Notes: generated by a model from the sequence alone, not told the origin. A stretch of 64,000 nucleotides of DNA from [Mycobacterium] fortunisiensis (GCF_019050325.1 NZ_VOMB01000020.1:248001-312000), one strand, 5' to 3'; shown: positions 43,519 to 53,075, numbered from the stretch's first letter. Numbers and translations are program-made.

Positions 43519-44829
43519 ATGCCCGACAACAACCGGTTCGTGCCGCCCAAGTCGACCGTCGAGGTCCTCGAAAGCGTGCCGGACTCCGTGTTGCGCCGGT
43601 TGAAGCAGTATTCCGGCCGGCTGGCCACCGAGGCGGTGCACGCCATGGCCGAGCGCCTGGATTTCTTCTCCGACCTCGACGCGTCACAGCGGGCCAGCGT
43701 CCAGTTGGTGGTGCAGACCGCCGTGGTCAACTTCGTCGAGTGGATGCGGGACCCGGCCAGCGACGTCAGCTATACCGCGCAGGCCTTCGAGGTGGTGCCG
43801 CAGGACCTACGGCGGCGCATCGCGCTGCGGCAGTCGGTCGAGATGGTGCGTACCTCGATGGAGTTCTTCGAGGAGGTGGTGCCGCTGCTGGCCCGCTCCG
43901 AGGAGCAGCTCAACGCCCTGACCGCGGGCATCTTGCGCTACAGCCGGGACCTGGCGTTCGCGGCGGCCAGCGCCTATGCCGACCAGGCCGAGGCCCGCGG
44001 GGCGTGGGATCTGCGGATGGAGGCCAATGTCGTGGACGCGGTGGTCCGCGGCGACACCGGGCCCGAATTGCAGTCCCAGGCCGCGGCATTGAACTGGGTT
44101 GCCACCGCGCCGGCCACGGTGATCGTGGGCCTGCCCCGCCCCGATCGGCTGGACCTGGCCCGCGAGGACATCCACGACGTGGTGAAGCGCCACGACCGGG
44201 CGGCGTTGTCGGATGTGCACGGTACGTGGCTGGTCGCGATCGTGTCGGGTCCGCTCTCGGCGACCGACCGGTTCCTGGTGGACCTGTTGTCGGTCTTCGC
44301 CGAGGGGCCGGTGGTGATCGGGCCGACGTCGCCGACCCTGACCGCTGCGCACCGCAGCGCCACCGAGGCGATCTCGGGGATGAACGCGGTGGCCGGGTGG
44401 CCCGGGGCGCCGCGGCCGGTATCGGCGCGCGAGCTGCTGCCCGAACGGGCGCTGCTGGGTGATGCGACGGCGGTCGCGGCCCTGGAGAGCGAGGTCATGC
44501 GACCGCTGGCCGACGCGGGCCCGGCCCTGACCGAGACCCTCGACGCGTTCCTGGATTCCGGTGGCGCCATCGAAGCGTGCGCCCGCAAATTGTTCGTTCA
44601 TCCAAACACGGTTCGCTACCGGCTAAAACGGATCGCCGACTTCACCGGTCGCGATCCGGCGCTGCCGCGGGACGCCTATGTATTGCGGGTGGCGTCGACG
44701 GTGGGCAGGCTCGGGAAGCAGCCATACCAGGCGAAGACGCCAAATGGGGTAACCCAGGCCAGCCCGGCGATTCGCCCGGCACATATCGGCCGACCGACGG
44801 CCTTGAGGCCGGGCTCGGAGCCGCTGTGA
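43519..44829 (+). CDS. mabR: MabR, PucR-type transcriptional regulator of FAS-II
   Basis: A 436-residue regulator (Rv2242 orthologue). The N-terminal two thirds is a PucR/CdaR-like sensory region (FFSDLDASQRASVQLVVQTAVVNFVEWM, then a GGDEF-like fold); the C-terminal PucR helix-turn-helix is at about 340-385 (ALTETLDAFLDSGGAIEACARKLFVHPNTVRYRLKRI). MabR is known in M. smegmatis to bind the fas-II promoter and alter mycolate synthesis, sensing long acyl-CoAs. It lies immediately upstream of the FAS-II operon, with its inverted-repeat sites in the gap. Confidence 0.94.
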   Translation: MPDNNRFVPPKSTVEVLESVPDSVLRRLKQYSGRLATEAVHAMAERLDFFSDLDASQRASVQLVVQTAVVNFVEWMRDPASDVSYTAQAFEVVPQDLRRRIALRQSVEMVRTSMEFFEEVVPLLARSEEQLNALTAGILRYSRDLAFAAASAYADQAEARGAWDLRMEANVVDAVVRGDTGPELQSQAAALNWVATAPATVIVGLPRPDRLDLAREDIHDVVKRHDRAALSDVHGTWLVAIVSGPLSATDRFLVDLLSVFAEGPVVIGPTSPTLTAAHRSATEAISGMNAVAGWPGAPRPVSARELLPERALLGDATAVAALESEVMRPLADAGPALTETLDAFLDSGGAIEACARKLFVHPNTVRYRLKRIADFTGRDPALPRDAYVLRVASTVGRLGKQPYQAKTPNGVTQASPAIRPAHIGRPTALRPGSEPL

Positions 44830-44870
44830 CAGGTTTCGCTGAGATATAGGGAACGTCGCATCACATGCGC

Positions 44871-44930
44871 TTTTGTGGGGAACCTACAAAAACATAAGAC
44901 AAGGTTCATAATCTCTTACACCCCACAAAA
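44871..44930. promoter_or_regulatory. MabR-type operator cluster in the FAS-II promoter
   Basis: TTTTGTGGGG (44871-44880) and CCCCACAAAA (44921-44930) are exact reverse complements. A second ACAAAA at 44886-44891 makes a closer TTTTGT-N9-ACAAAA palindrome. The whole sits in the 128-base gap between mabR and fabD, in an AT-rich stretch that must hold the operon promoter. Confidence 0.6.
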
Positions 44931-44957
44931 CCATCTTCACAGTGTTCTCTTAATGAC

Positions 44958-45890
44958 GTGCCTCAACCCGTGCTCGCATTGCTCGCCCCTGGACAGGGGT
45001 CGCAGACGCCCGGCATGCTCGCCCCCTGGCTGGAGCTGCCCGGCGCCGCCGATCGCCTTGCCACGTGGTCGCAGATCAGCGGCCTGGACCTGGCCCGGCT
45101 CGGAACCACTGCCACCGCCGAGGAGATCACCGACACCGCGGTGACCCAGCCCCTGGTGGTGGCCGCCACGCTGCTGGCCTATGAGGAACTGGCCAAGCGT
45201 GGCCTGCCCGAGACGGCCGAGACGCTGGTCGCCGGCCACTCCGTGGGCGAGATCGCTGCCTACGCCATCGCCGGTGTCATCTCCGCCGACGATGCGGTCA
45301 AGCTGGCCGCCACCCGCGGTGCCGAGATGGCCAAGGCCTGCGCGGTCGAGCCGACCGGCATGTCGGCGGTGCTGGGCGGCGACGAGGCCGAGGTTTTGGC
45401 CCGGTTGGAGTCTCTGGACCTGGTCCCGGCCAACCGCAACGCCGCCGGCCAGATCGTGGCCGCCGGCGCGATCGCGGCGCTGGAGAAGCTCGCCGAGGAT
45501 CCGCCGGCCAAGGCCCGGGTCCGTCAGCTGGCCACCGCGGGCGCGTTCCACACTCACTACATGGCTTCCGCGCTGGACGGGTACGCCGCAGCCGCCGCGG
45601 CTGTAACGACCTGCGAGCCCACCGCGACACTTCTGTCGAACGCGGACGGCCGGCCGGTCGCGTCGGCCGCCGATGCGATGGACAAGCTCGTCTCCCAGCT
45701 GACCAAGCCGGTGCGCTGGGATCTGTGCACCGCCACCATGCGGGACCGTTTCTCCGCCGCCGAGCGCGCCGGGATCGTCGAGTTCCCACCGGCGGGCACC
45801 CTGGTCGGTATCGCCAAACGCGAATTGAGGGGCACGCCGGCCAGGGCTATTAAAGCCCCCGCAGACCTGGACGGCTTGGGCGAGCTGTAG
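44958..45890 (+). CDS. fabD: Malonyl-CoA:ACP transacylase FabD
   Basis: Loads malonate from CoA onto AcpM to feed FAS-II elongation. The 310-residue protein starts at GTG 44958 and has LLAPGQGSQTPGML, the nucleophile Ser95 in GHSVGEIAAY, the conserved arginine in ATRGAEMAKA, and the catalytic histidine in AGAFHTHYM near 200. The Gln of GQGSQ completes the oxyanion site. First gene of the fabD-acpM-kasA-kasB-accD6 operon. Confidence 0.97.
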   Translation: MPQPVLALLAPGQGSQTPGMLAPWLELPGAADRLATWSQISGLDLARLGTTATAEEITDTAVTQPLVVAATLLAYEELAKRGLPETAETLVAGHSVGEIAAYAIAGVISADDAVKLAATRGAEMAKACAVEPTGMSAVLGGDEAEVLARLESLDLVPANRNAAGQIVAAGAIAALEKLAEDPPAKARVRQLATAGAFHTHYMASALDGYAAAAAAVTTCEPTATLLSNADGRPVASAADAMDKLVSQLTKPVRWDLCTATMRDRFSAAERAGIVEFPPAGTLVGIAKRELRGTPARAIKAPADLDGLGEL

Positions 45891-45995
45891 GCCCGACGCC
45901 AACCGAGAACGACAACCGAATACCGCACAACATCCGGTCGTCCCGAATCGTCTTCCGCACCCGGAGGACGGCATCAACAACAAGAAGGAGCCATT

Positions 45996-46292
45996 GTGGC
46001 CGCCAGTCAGGAAGAAATCATCGCCGGTCTCGCCGAGATCATCGAAGAGGTCACCGGCATCGAGCCGTCCGAGGTGACCCCGGAGAAGTCGTTCGTCGAC
46101 GACCTGGACATCGACTCGCTGTCGATGGTCGAGATCGCGGTGCAGACCGAGGACAAGTACGGCGTCAAGATCCCCGACGAGGATCTGGCCGGCCTGCGCA
46201 CCGTCGGTGACGTCGTCTCCTACATCCAGAAGCTCGAGGAAGAGAACCCCGAGGCCGCCGCTGCCCTGCGCGAGAAGTTTGGCTCGGAATGA
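45996..46292 (+). CDS. acpM: Meromycolate-extension acyl carrier protein AcpM
   Basis: Carries growing meromycolate chains through FAS-II. The 98-residue protein has the phosphopantetheine site Ser41 in DIDSLSM and the acidic helix II typical of ACPs. It has the mycobacterial C-terminal extension beyond about 80 (KLEEENPEAAAALREKFGSE), shorter than in M. tuberculosis AcpM. The GTG at 45996 follows AAGGAG. Its last four bases (ATGA) overlap the start of kasA. Confidence 0.97.
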   Translation: MAASQEEIIAGLAEIIEEVTGIEPSEVTPEKSFVDDLDIDSLSMVEIAVQTEDKYGVKIPDEDLAGLRTVGDVVSYIQKLEEENPEAAAALREKFGSE

Positions 46293-47539
46293 GCAAACCT
46301 TCCACTGCTAACGGAGGCTTCCCGAACGTCGTGGTGACCGCCGTGGAGGCCACCACGGCGCTCGCTGCTGACATCGAGAGCACGTGGAAGGGCCTGCTGG
46401 CCGGAGAAAGCGGCATCCATGAGTTGACCGACGACTTCGTCACCAAGTGGGACCTTCCGGTGCGGATCGGTGGTCACCTGGTCGACGACATCGACAGTCA
46501 CCTCACCCGCATCGAGCTGCGCCGTAACTCCTACGTGCAGCGCATGTCGTTGGTGCTGGCTCGCCGGCTGTGGAAGAACGCGGGTGCGCCCGAGGTCGAT
46601 CCGGATCGTTTCGCGGTCGTGATCGGCACCGGTCTCGGCGGCGGCGAGAAGATCGTCGAGACCTACGACGCGATGAACGAAGGCGGGATCCGTAAGGTCA
46701 GCCCGCTCGCCGTTCAGATGATCATGCCCAACGGCGCGGCCGCGGTCGCCGGTCTTGAACTCGGCGCCCGCGCCGGGGTCATCACCCCGGTGTCGGCGTG
46801 TTCGTCGGGATCTGAGGCCATTGCCCACGGCTGGCGGCAGATCGTCATGGGTGACGCGGACTTCGCCGTTGTCGGCGGCGTGGAAGGCGGTATCGAGGCC
46901 CTGCCGATCGCGGCGTTCTCGATGATGCGCGCCATGTCGACCCGCAACGACGATCCCGCGGCGGCGTCTCGGCCGTTCGACAAGGATCGTGACGGCTTCG
47001 TGTTCGGCGAGGCCGGCGCGATGATGATCATCGAGACCGAGGAGCACGCCCTGGCCCGTGGCGCCAAGCCGCTGGCTCGGCTGTTGGGTGCCGGTATCAC
47101 CTCGGACGCGTTCCACATGGTGGCCCCGGCGGACAACGGTGTCCGCGCCGGTGCCGCGATGAAGCGGGCGCTGGAGACGGCCGGGTTGGACGCCAAGGAC
47201 ATCGACCATGTCAATGCCCACGGCACGGCCACCCCGATCGGTGACACCGCCGAGGCCAACGCCATCCGGGTTGCCGGATGTCAGAGCGCCGCGGTCTACG
47301 CACCGAAGTCGGCGCTCGGCCACTCGATCGGTGCGGTCGGTGCGCTGGAGTCGGTGCTGACGGTGCTCGCGCTGCGCGACGGCGTCATCCCCCCGACACT
47401 CAACTACGAGACACCGGATCCAGAGATCGATCTCGATGTGGTTGCAGGCGAGCCTCGTTATGGCGACTACAAGTACGCCATCAACAACTCGTTCGGATTC
47501 GGTGGCCACAATGTGGCTCTGGCCTTTGGGCGGTACTGA
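46289..47539 (+). CDS. kasA: Beta-ketoacyl-ACP synthase KasA
   Basis: Condensing enzyme of FAS-II, doing early elongation cycles of meromycolate. The 416-residue protein has nucleophile Cys171 in VSACSSGSEA, His in VNAHGTATPIGD near 311 and His in KSALGHSIGAVGA near 345, the Cys-His-His triad with the lysine of the last motif. Length equals M. tuberculosis KasA, target of thiolactomycin. Translationally coupled to acpM. Confidence 0.97.
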   Translation: MSKPSTANGGFPNVVVTAVEATTALAADIESTWKGLLAGESGIHELTDDFVTKWDLPVRIGGHLVDDIDSHLTRIELRRNSYVQRMSLVLARRLWKNAGAPEVDPDRFAVVIGTGLGGGEKIVETYDAMNEGGIRKVSPLAVQMIMPNGAAAVAGLELGARAGVITPVSACSSGSEAIAHGWRQIVMGDADFAVVGGVEGGIEALPIAAFSMMRAMSTRNDDPAAASRPFDKDRDGFVFGEAGAMMIIETEEHALARGAKPLARLLGAGITSDAFHMVAPADNGVRAGAAMKRALETAGLDAKDIDHVNAHGTATPIGDTAEANAIRVAGCQSAAVYAPKSALGHSIGAVGALESVLTVLALRDGVIPPTLNYETPDPEIDLDVVAGEPRYGDYKYAINNSFGFGGHNVALAFGRY

Positions 47540-47602
47540 GCCTGGCAAATTTGTCCGACAGGTAACGGCGAGGGAAAGCACGGAAGGAAGAACTCCGTAA
47601 AT

Positions 47603-48856
47603 ATGGCGGGATTGTCCACTGGGAATGGTCTTCCCAATGTGGTTGTCACCGGCGTAGCCATGTCAACGGCGCTGGCAACCGATGCTGAAAGCACCTGGAA
47701 GAAGCTGCTCGACGGTCAGAGCGGCATCCGCAAACTCACGGATCCGTTCGTCGAGGAGTACGACCTGCCGGTTCGTATCGGTGGACATCTCCTGGAGGAG
47801 TTCGATTCCGAGCTGACCCGAGTCGAACTGCGTCGGCTGTCATATTTGCAGAAGATGGCGACGGTGCTCGGCCGCCGGGTTTGGGCCAACGCCGGCTCCC
47901 CGGAGGTCGACGCCCGTCGGCTGATGGTGTCGATGGGCACCGGTCTGGGCTCTACCGAAGAGCTCGTGTTCGCCTACGACGGCATGCGGTCCAAGGGCCT
48001 GCGGGCGGTGTCGCCGCTGGTGGTGCAGATGTACATGCCCAACGGTGCGGCGGCCGCCGTCGGACTCGAGCGCCAGGCCAAGGCCGGGGTGTGCACCTCG
48101 ATCTCGGCCTGCGCGTCGGGTTCGGAAGCCATCGCCAACGCCTGGCGTCAGATCGTGCTCGGCGAGGCCGACATGGCGATCTGCGGCGGGGTCGAGACCA
48201 AGATCGAAGCGGTGCCAATTGCCGGCTTCGCGCAGATGCGCATCGTGCTGTCCAACTCCAACGACGATCCCGAAGGTGCCTGCAGGCCCTTCGACAAGGA
48301 TCGCAACGGATTCGTGTTCGGCGAGGCCGGCGCCCTCATGGTGATCGAGACCGAAGAGCACGCCAAGGCCCGCGGCGCCAACATCTTGGGCCGGCTCATG
48401 GGCGCCAGCGTGACCTCGGACGGCTACCACATCGTGGCCCCGGACCCCAACGGCGAGCAGGCCGGTTACGCCATGACCCGCGCCATCCAGCTGGCCGGTC
48501 TGCAGCCCAGCGACATCGACCACGTCAACGCACACGCCACCGGCACCAGCGTCGGCGATGTGGCCGAGGGCAAGGCGATCAACAACGCGATGGTGGGCCA
48601 CAAGCCCGCGGTCTATGCGCCCAAGGCGGCGCTCGGCCATTCGGTGGGAGCGGTCGGGGCGGTGGAGTCCATCCTCACCGTGCTGGCATTGCGTGACGGC
48701 ATCATCCCCGCCACACGCAACCTGCAGAACCTCGATCCGGAGATCGATCTGGACGTGGTGGCCGGCGAGCCGCGGCAGGGTGATTTCAAGTACGCCATCA
48801 ACAATTCGTTCGGATTCGGTGGGCACAACGTCGCGCTCGCCTTCGGAAAGTACTGA
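47603..48856 (+). CDS. kasB: Beta-ketoacyl-ACP synthase KasB
   Basis: Second FAS-II condensing enzyme, extending meromycolate to full length; loss in mycobacteria shortens mycolates and removes acid-fastness. The 417-residue paralogue of KasA has Cys170 in ISACASGSEA, His in VNAHATGTSVGD and His in KAALGHSVGAVGA. It follows kasA by 63 bases. The two genes are clearly a tandem duplication, with shared ends such as NNSFGFGGHNVALAFG. Confidence 0.97.
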   Translation: MAGLSTGNGLPNVVVTGVAMSTALATDAESTWKKLLDGQSGIRKLTDPFVEEYDLPVRIGGHLLEEFDSELTRVELRRLSYLQKMATVLGRRVWANAGSPEVDARRLMVSMGTGLGSTEELVFAYDGMRSKGLRAVSPLVVQMYMPNGAAAAVGLERQAKAGVCTSISACASGSEAIANAWRQIVLGEADMAICGGVETKIEAVPIAGFAQMRIVLSNSNDDPEGACRPFDKDRNGFVFGEAGALMVIETEEHAKARGANILGRLMGASVTSDGYHIVAPDPNGEQAGYAMTRAIQLAGLQPSDIDHVNAHATGTSVGDVAEGKAINNAMVGHKPAVYAPKAALGHSVGAVGAVESILTVLALRDGIIPATRNLQNLDPEIDLDVVAGEPRQGDFKYAINNSFGFGGHNVALAFGKY

Positions 48857-48888
48857 GACTCCAGAACTTTCCACTAAAGGAGACCTAC

Positions 48889-50313
48889 ATGACGATCATG
48901 GCCCCCGAGGCTGCCGCCGAATCGCTCGATCCGCGCGACCCGCTGCTGCGTCTGCAGACCTTCTTCGACGACGGCAGCGTCGAACTGCTCCACGAGCGGG
49001 ACCGGTCCGGCGTGCTGGCCGCGGCGGGCACCGTCAACGGTGTCCGGACGGTGGCGTTCTGCACCGACGGCACCGTGATGGGTGGCGCCATGGGCATCGA
49101 GGGCTGTGCGCACATCGTCAATGCGTATGACACCGCCATCGAGGAGCAGAGCCCCATCGTGGGGATCTGGCACTCCGGCGGTGCCCGGCTGGCCGAGGGC
49201 GTCAAGGCGCTGCACGCGGTCGGTCTGGTCTTCGAGGCGATGATCCGGGCATCGGGCTACATTCCGCAGATCTCGGTGGTCGTCGGCTTCGCGGCCGGCG
49301 GTGCGGCCTACGGACCGGCGCTGACCGACGTGATCATCATGGCCCCGGACAGCAAGGTCTTCGTCACCGGTCCCGACGTGGTGCGCAGCGTGACCGGTGA
49401 GGACGTCGACATGGTGTCGCTCGGCGGCCCCGACGCCCACCACAAGAAGTCCGGCGTGTGCCACATCGTCGCCGACGACGAGCTCGACGCCTACGAGCGC
49501 GGCCGTCGCCTGGTCGGACTGTTCAGCCAGCAGGGACATTTCGACCGCAGCAAGGCCGAAGCCGGCGATACCGACCTGGCCGCCCTGATGCCCGAATCGG
49601 CCCGCCGCGCCTACGACGTGCACCCGATCGTGGAGGCACTGCTCGACGAGGGCGTGCCGTTCGAGGAGTTCCAGGCCAAATGGGCGCCGTCGATCGTCGT
49701 GGGCCTGGGCCGGCTGGCCGGCCGCACCGTCGGCGTGATCGCCAACAACCCGCTGCGCCTCGGCGGCTGCCTGAACTCCGAAAGCGCCGAGAAGTCGGCG
49801 CGTTTCGTGCGGCTGTGCGACGCGTTCGGCATCCCGCTGGTGGTCGTCGTCGATGTGCCGGGATACCTGCCCGGCGTGGATCAGGAGTGGGGCGGCGTGG
49901 TGCGCCGCGGCGCCAAGCTGCTGCACGCCTTCGGTGAGTCCTCGGTCCCCCGCGTCACACTGGTGACCCGCAAGATCTACGGCGGCGCCTACATCGCGAT
50001 GAACTCGCGGTCGCTCAACGCCACCAAGGTGTTCGCCTGGCCGGACGCCGAGGTCGCCGTGATGGGCGCCAAGGCCGCCGTGGGCATCCTGCACAAGCGC
50101 AAGCTGGCCGCCGTCGACGATCCCGCAGAGCGTGACGCTCTGCACGAGGAACTCGCGCTGGAGCACGAGCGCATCGCCGGCGGGGTGGATGCGGCGATCG
50201 AGATCGGCGTGGTCGACGAGAAGATCGATCCGGCGCACACCCGCAGCAAGCTGACTCAGGCGCTGGCCGAGGCTCCGCACCGGCGCGGCCGCCACAAGAA
50301 CATTCCGCTGTAG
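48889..50313 (+). CDS. accD6: Acyl-CoA carboxylase beta subunit AccD6
   Basis: Carboxyltransferase subunit that makes malonyl-CoA, the extender for FAS-I and FAS-II, with a biotinylated AccA subunit encoded elsewhere. The 474-residue protein has both crotonase-like halves: IWHSGGARLAEGV and VVVGFAAGGAAYGPALTD in the N-domain, NNPLRLGGCLNSESAEKSARFVRL and VTRKIYGGAYIAMNS in the C-domain. The ATG at 48889 follows AAAGGAGA. Last gene of the operon; a large hairpin follows. Confidence 0.97.
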   Translation: MTIMAPEAAAESLDPRDPLLRLQTFFDDGSVELLHERDRSGVLAAAGTVNGVRTVAFCTDGTVMGGAMGIEGCAHIVNAYDTAIEEQSPIVGIWHSGGARLAEGVKALHAVGLVFEAMIRASGYIPQISVVVGFAAGGAAYGPALTDVIIMAPDSKVFVTGPDVVRSVTGEDVDMVSLGGPDAHHKKSGVCHIVADDELDAYERGRRLVGLFSQQGHFDRSKAEAGDTDLAALMPESARRAYDVHPIVEALLDEGVPFEEFQAKWAPSIVVGLGRLAGRTVGVIANNPLRLGGCLNSESAEKSARFVRLCDAFGIPLVVVVDVPGYLPGVDQEWGGVVRRGAKLLHAFGESSVPRVTLVTRKIYGGAYIAMNSRSLNATKVFAWPDAEVAVMGAKAAVGILHKRKLAAVDDPAERDALHEELALEHERIAGGVDAAIEIGVVDEKIDPAHTRSKLTQALAEAPHRRGRHKNIPL

Positions 50314-50326
50314 GTTCTCAGCCGGC

Positions 50327-50385
50327 TCGAATGGCCAGTTATCGCACGCTTTCAACGAAATGCTGTGCAATAACTGGCCATTCGA
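50327..50385. terminator. Long inverted repeat between accD6 and the convergent DUF2235 gene
   Basis: Arms 50327-50347 and 50365-50385 are reverse complements over 21 positions with one mismatch; the inner 17 bases form the loop. The first arm starts 14 bases after the accD6 stop and the structure covers the last codons of the DUF2235 gene (stop at 50339). It probably works as a bidirectional terminator or 3' stability hairpin. No T run follows on the plus strand. Confidence 0.6.
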
Positions 50386-51463
50386 CGTTCTCAACCCGGT
50401 CGGCAGGCCCCCGCCACCATTCCTGGGAGCGCCGCGACGGGTCCACGGTCGAGGCGATGTATTCGTTGCTGCGCTCGGCCGCGCCGCCCACCCGATCGAA
50501 CGTCCGCAGGTAGCGGTAGATGCCTTTGCGTGAATCCCGGGGCGCCTCAGCCGGATTCACCCTGATGCGGGTATAGGCCTCGATGATCTCGTCGGTCGAC
50601 ACCGGCTCGGGCCCGCGGTATTCCCCGAGCCCGAATGCGCCGTCGACAAACGCCAGGCCGGCGTTGCGGGCCTTCTCCAGCATCCAGCACAACGTGATGT
50701 CGCTGAGCCCGCGGTCGGGGTTGCCCCCACCGATGTCGCAGTGCGACCCGGTGAACCAGACCTGTTCGAGTCGCTGCCCCGCCGGACGCGGCTTCGACTG
50801 GGACCAGATCGCCGGGACGAACGGTCCGCGCCGTTCGTCGATCGCCAGTGCCTGATACGCCTCGTCGACCTTGGAACTCAGCGCGGTGTTGTGAAACTCG
50901 TAGCGGCGGTTGAACCAGGTGGCCAGCCGACCGCCGAACCGTGGAATTCCCAAAGCGCCGACGGTGTCCCAGACGCCGATGAACCGGATCCGGGGTTCGT
51001 GGGAGTACATCTTGCGGAACAGCGCCGCCTCCACGCTGCGCGGGTCGGTGTCGGGGTGGTGGTCGCGATAGAGCGCGTAGGCCTGTTCGATCTGAGCGGC
51101 ATTCTCTTGGCGCAGCACGCCCGAGTTGCGGATCAACCCCGCCGTGCTGCGCGCGGTGAAGGCCCCGCGACTGAACCCGAAGAAGAACAGTTCGTCGCCG
51201 GGTTGGTAGTTGTGTACGACAAACCGGTAGGTGTCGCGCACATCCAGGAACAGCCCGGCGCCGAACGCCCCGCCGCGCAACCGGCCGGACCGGCCGGTGC
51301 CCACGCCACGGTGATAGAACAACCGCTGCGGCATGCCGTCGTCGCCGGTCGGGGCCAACCCCAGCGCCAGCTTGGCGACGTTCGTCGGCGTCGGCTTGCC
51401 GTCGGTTCTCTGGTCAGGGGTGTTCCAGGTGCCGTCGCAGCACACCACCAGTCGCTTCGCCAT
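50339..51463 (-). CDS. DUF2235 alpha/beta-hydrolase
   Basis: A 374-residue protein starting MAKRLVVCCDGTWN, the typical opening of DUF2235, a phospholipase/T6SS-effector-like hydrolase family also common as single genes in actinobacteria. The nucleophile serine is in FFFGFSRGAF near residue 100, GVWDTVGALGIP carries the acidic residue, and WFTGSHCDIGGG the histidine. Substrate unknown; a lipid ester is likely. The ATG at 51463 is used; a longer start would add 12 residues. The C-terminus is encoded inside a long inverted repeat. Confidence 0.88.
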   Translation of the reverse strand: MAKRLVVCCDGTWNTPDQRTDGKPTPTNVAKLALGLAPTGDDGMPQRLFYHRGVGTGRSGRLRGGAFGAGLFLDVRDTYRFVVHNYQPGDELFFFGFSRGAFTARSTAGLIRNSGVLRQENAAQIEQAYALYRDHHPDTDPRSVEAALFRKMYSHEPRIRFIGVWDTVGALGIPRFGGRLATWFNRRYEFHNTALSSKVDEAYQALAIDERRGPFVPAIWSQSKPRPAGQRLEQVWFTGSHCDIGGGNPDRGLSDITLCWMLEKARNAGLAFVDGAFGLGEYRGPEPVSTDEIIEAYTRIRVNPAEAPRDSRKGIYRYLRTFDRVGGAAERSNEYIASTVDPSRRSQEWWRGPADRVENVEWPVIAQHFVESVR

Positions 51464-51509
51464 GCTGGTCAGTGTGCGCGGCCCGGTCCGCCGGGCCATG
51501 CGTAGTCGA

Positions 51510-53075
51510 CTACTCGACTTCCCCGAACTCGGCGATCATCTCCTCGGCGGTCTGCGCGGCGCGGTCACGATCGGCGGCCACCAGCCCGATGCGGGTGCGC
51601 CGGTCGAGAATGTCCTCGGCGCACAGCGCCCCCTCGTGGGTGACGGCATGCTCGAATTCGGCCCGAATGACGTCGATGCCCTCGGCGACGGGCGCGGTCG
51701 GGCGGGCGCACCGGGCGCGGGCGATCACGTTGGGCGCCTCGGCGCCGTACCGGGCCACCAGCGAGGGCGGCAGCGGCTGGTCGGATCGCAGGGCGGAAAC
51801 CGGATTGTCCGGGGCGCCGACGAGCGGCAGGCTGGCGGTGCGGCACCCCGTGGCACGGAGTCCACGGCCGGCCAGCGCGCGGTCCAGAACGTCCTGGGCC
51901 ATGTACCGGTATTCGGTGAGCTTCCCGCCGATGATGCTGATGACGCCGTTGGCCGACTCCACGACCGCGTGCTCACGCGATACGTCGGCGGTGCTGCCAG
52001 GTCCCCTGCCGTCGGTGGCACCGGTCTCGATCAACGGACGCAGCCCGGCATAACTGCCACGGACGTCGGCGGTGCTCAGAGCGATGGCCAAGGCGGTGTT
52101 CACGGTATCCAGCAGGAAGTTGATCTCGCCCGGAGTCGGTTGTGGCACATCGGGAATCGGGCCGGGTGCGTCCTCGTCGGTCAGGCCCAAGTAGACCCGG
52201 CCCAACTGTTCGGGCATGGCGAAGACGAAGCGGTTCAACTCCCCCGGTATCGGGATGGTCAGTGCCGCAGTGGGATTGCCGAAGGCGGCGGCATCGAACA
52301 CCAGGTGTGTGCCGCGGCTGGGCCGCAGCCTGATCGCCGGGTCCAACTCACCGGCCCACACCCCCGCGGCATTGATCACCACCTGCGCGGTGACGGCGAA
52401 AGAGTCCCCGGTGAGTTCGTCGGTGAGCAGCACCGAGGAGGCCGCCGCCGCGCTGGCCGAGACCCGGGTCAGGATGCGGGCTCCGTGCTGCGCGGCGGTG
52501 CGGGCCACCGCGGTGACCAGCCGGGCGTCGTCGATGAGTTGGCCGTCGTAGGCCAGGTATGCACCGTCGAGGCCGTCGGTGCGCACCGTGGGCGCAAGTT
52601 CGACGGCGTGCTTGGCGTCGACGCGACGTGAGCGTGGCAGGACCGACGCGCTGGTGCCGGCGAGACGGCGCAGTCCGTCGCCGGCCACGAACCCGGTCCG
52701 CACCAGGGCCCGCGACGCACGCCCCATGGCGGGCAGCAACGGCACAAGTTGCGGCATGGCGTTGACGAGATGGGGTGCGTTGCGGGTCATCAGGATTCCA
52801 CGCTCGATGGCGCTGCGCCGGGCGATCCCGATGTTGCCGGTGGCCAGGTAGCGCAGCCCGCCGTGGACCAGCTTCGAGCTCCACCGGCTGGTACCGAAGG
52901 CCAGATCATGCCGTTCCACCAGCGCCACGCTGAGGCCGCGGCTGGCGGCGTCCAGCGCGATCCCGGCGCCGGTGATGCCGCCGCCGATGACGATCACGTC
53001 GAGCCCGCCGCTGTCGGCGACTTCGGCGAGTTCGGTCGCGCGCCGCGTGCGGTTGAGCGCCGTGGGGCCGATCAT
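51510..53075 (-). CDS. glpD1: Glycerol-3-phosphate dehydrogenase GlpD (GlpD1-like)
   Basis: FAD-dependent, membrane-associated oxidation of glycerol-3-phosphate to dihydroxyacetone phosphate. The 521-residue protein has the FAD motif VIVIGGGITGAGIALDAASRGLSVALVERHD near 22-50, SSKLVHGGLRYL near 66-77, INAAGVWAG and SIIGGKLTEYRYMAQDV with the second FAD contact near 375. The ATG at 53075 overlaps the stop of the TetR gene (ATGA), so the regulator and enzyme are coupled. Confidence 0.93.
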   Translation of the reverse strand: MIGPTALNRTRRATELAEVADSGGLDVIVIGGGITGAGIALDAASRGLSVALVERHDLAFGTSRWSSKLVHGGLRYLATGNIGIARRSAIERGILMTRNAPHLVNAMPQLVPLLPAMGRASRALVRTGFVAGDGLRRLAGTSASVLPRSRRVDAKHAVELAPTVRTDGLDGAYLAYDGQLIDDARLVTAVARTAAQHGARILTRVSASAAAASSVLLTDELTGDSFAVTAQVVINAAGVWAGELDPAIRLRPSRGTHLVFDAAAFGNPTAALTIPIPGELNRFVFAMPEQLGRVYLGLTDEDAPGPIPDVPQPTPGEINFLLDTVNTALAIALSTADVRGSYAGLRPLIETGATDGRGPGSTADVSREHAVVESANGVISIIGGKLTEYRYMAQDVLDRALAGRGLRATGCRTASLPLVGAPDNPVSALRSDQPLPPSLVARYGAEAPNVIARARCARPTAPVAEGIDVIRAEFEHAVTHEGALCAEDILDRRTRIGLVAADRDRAAQTAEEMIAEFGEVE

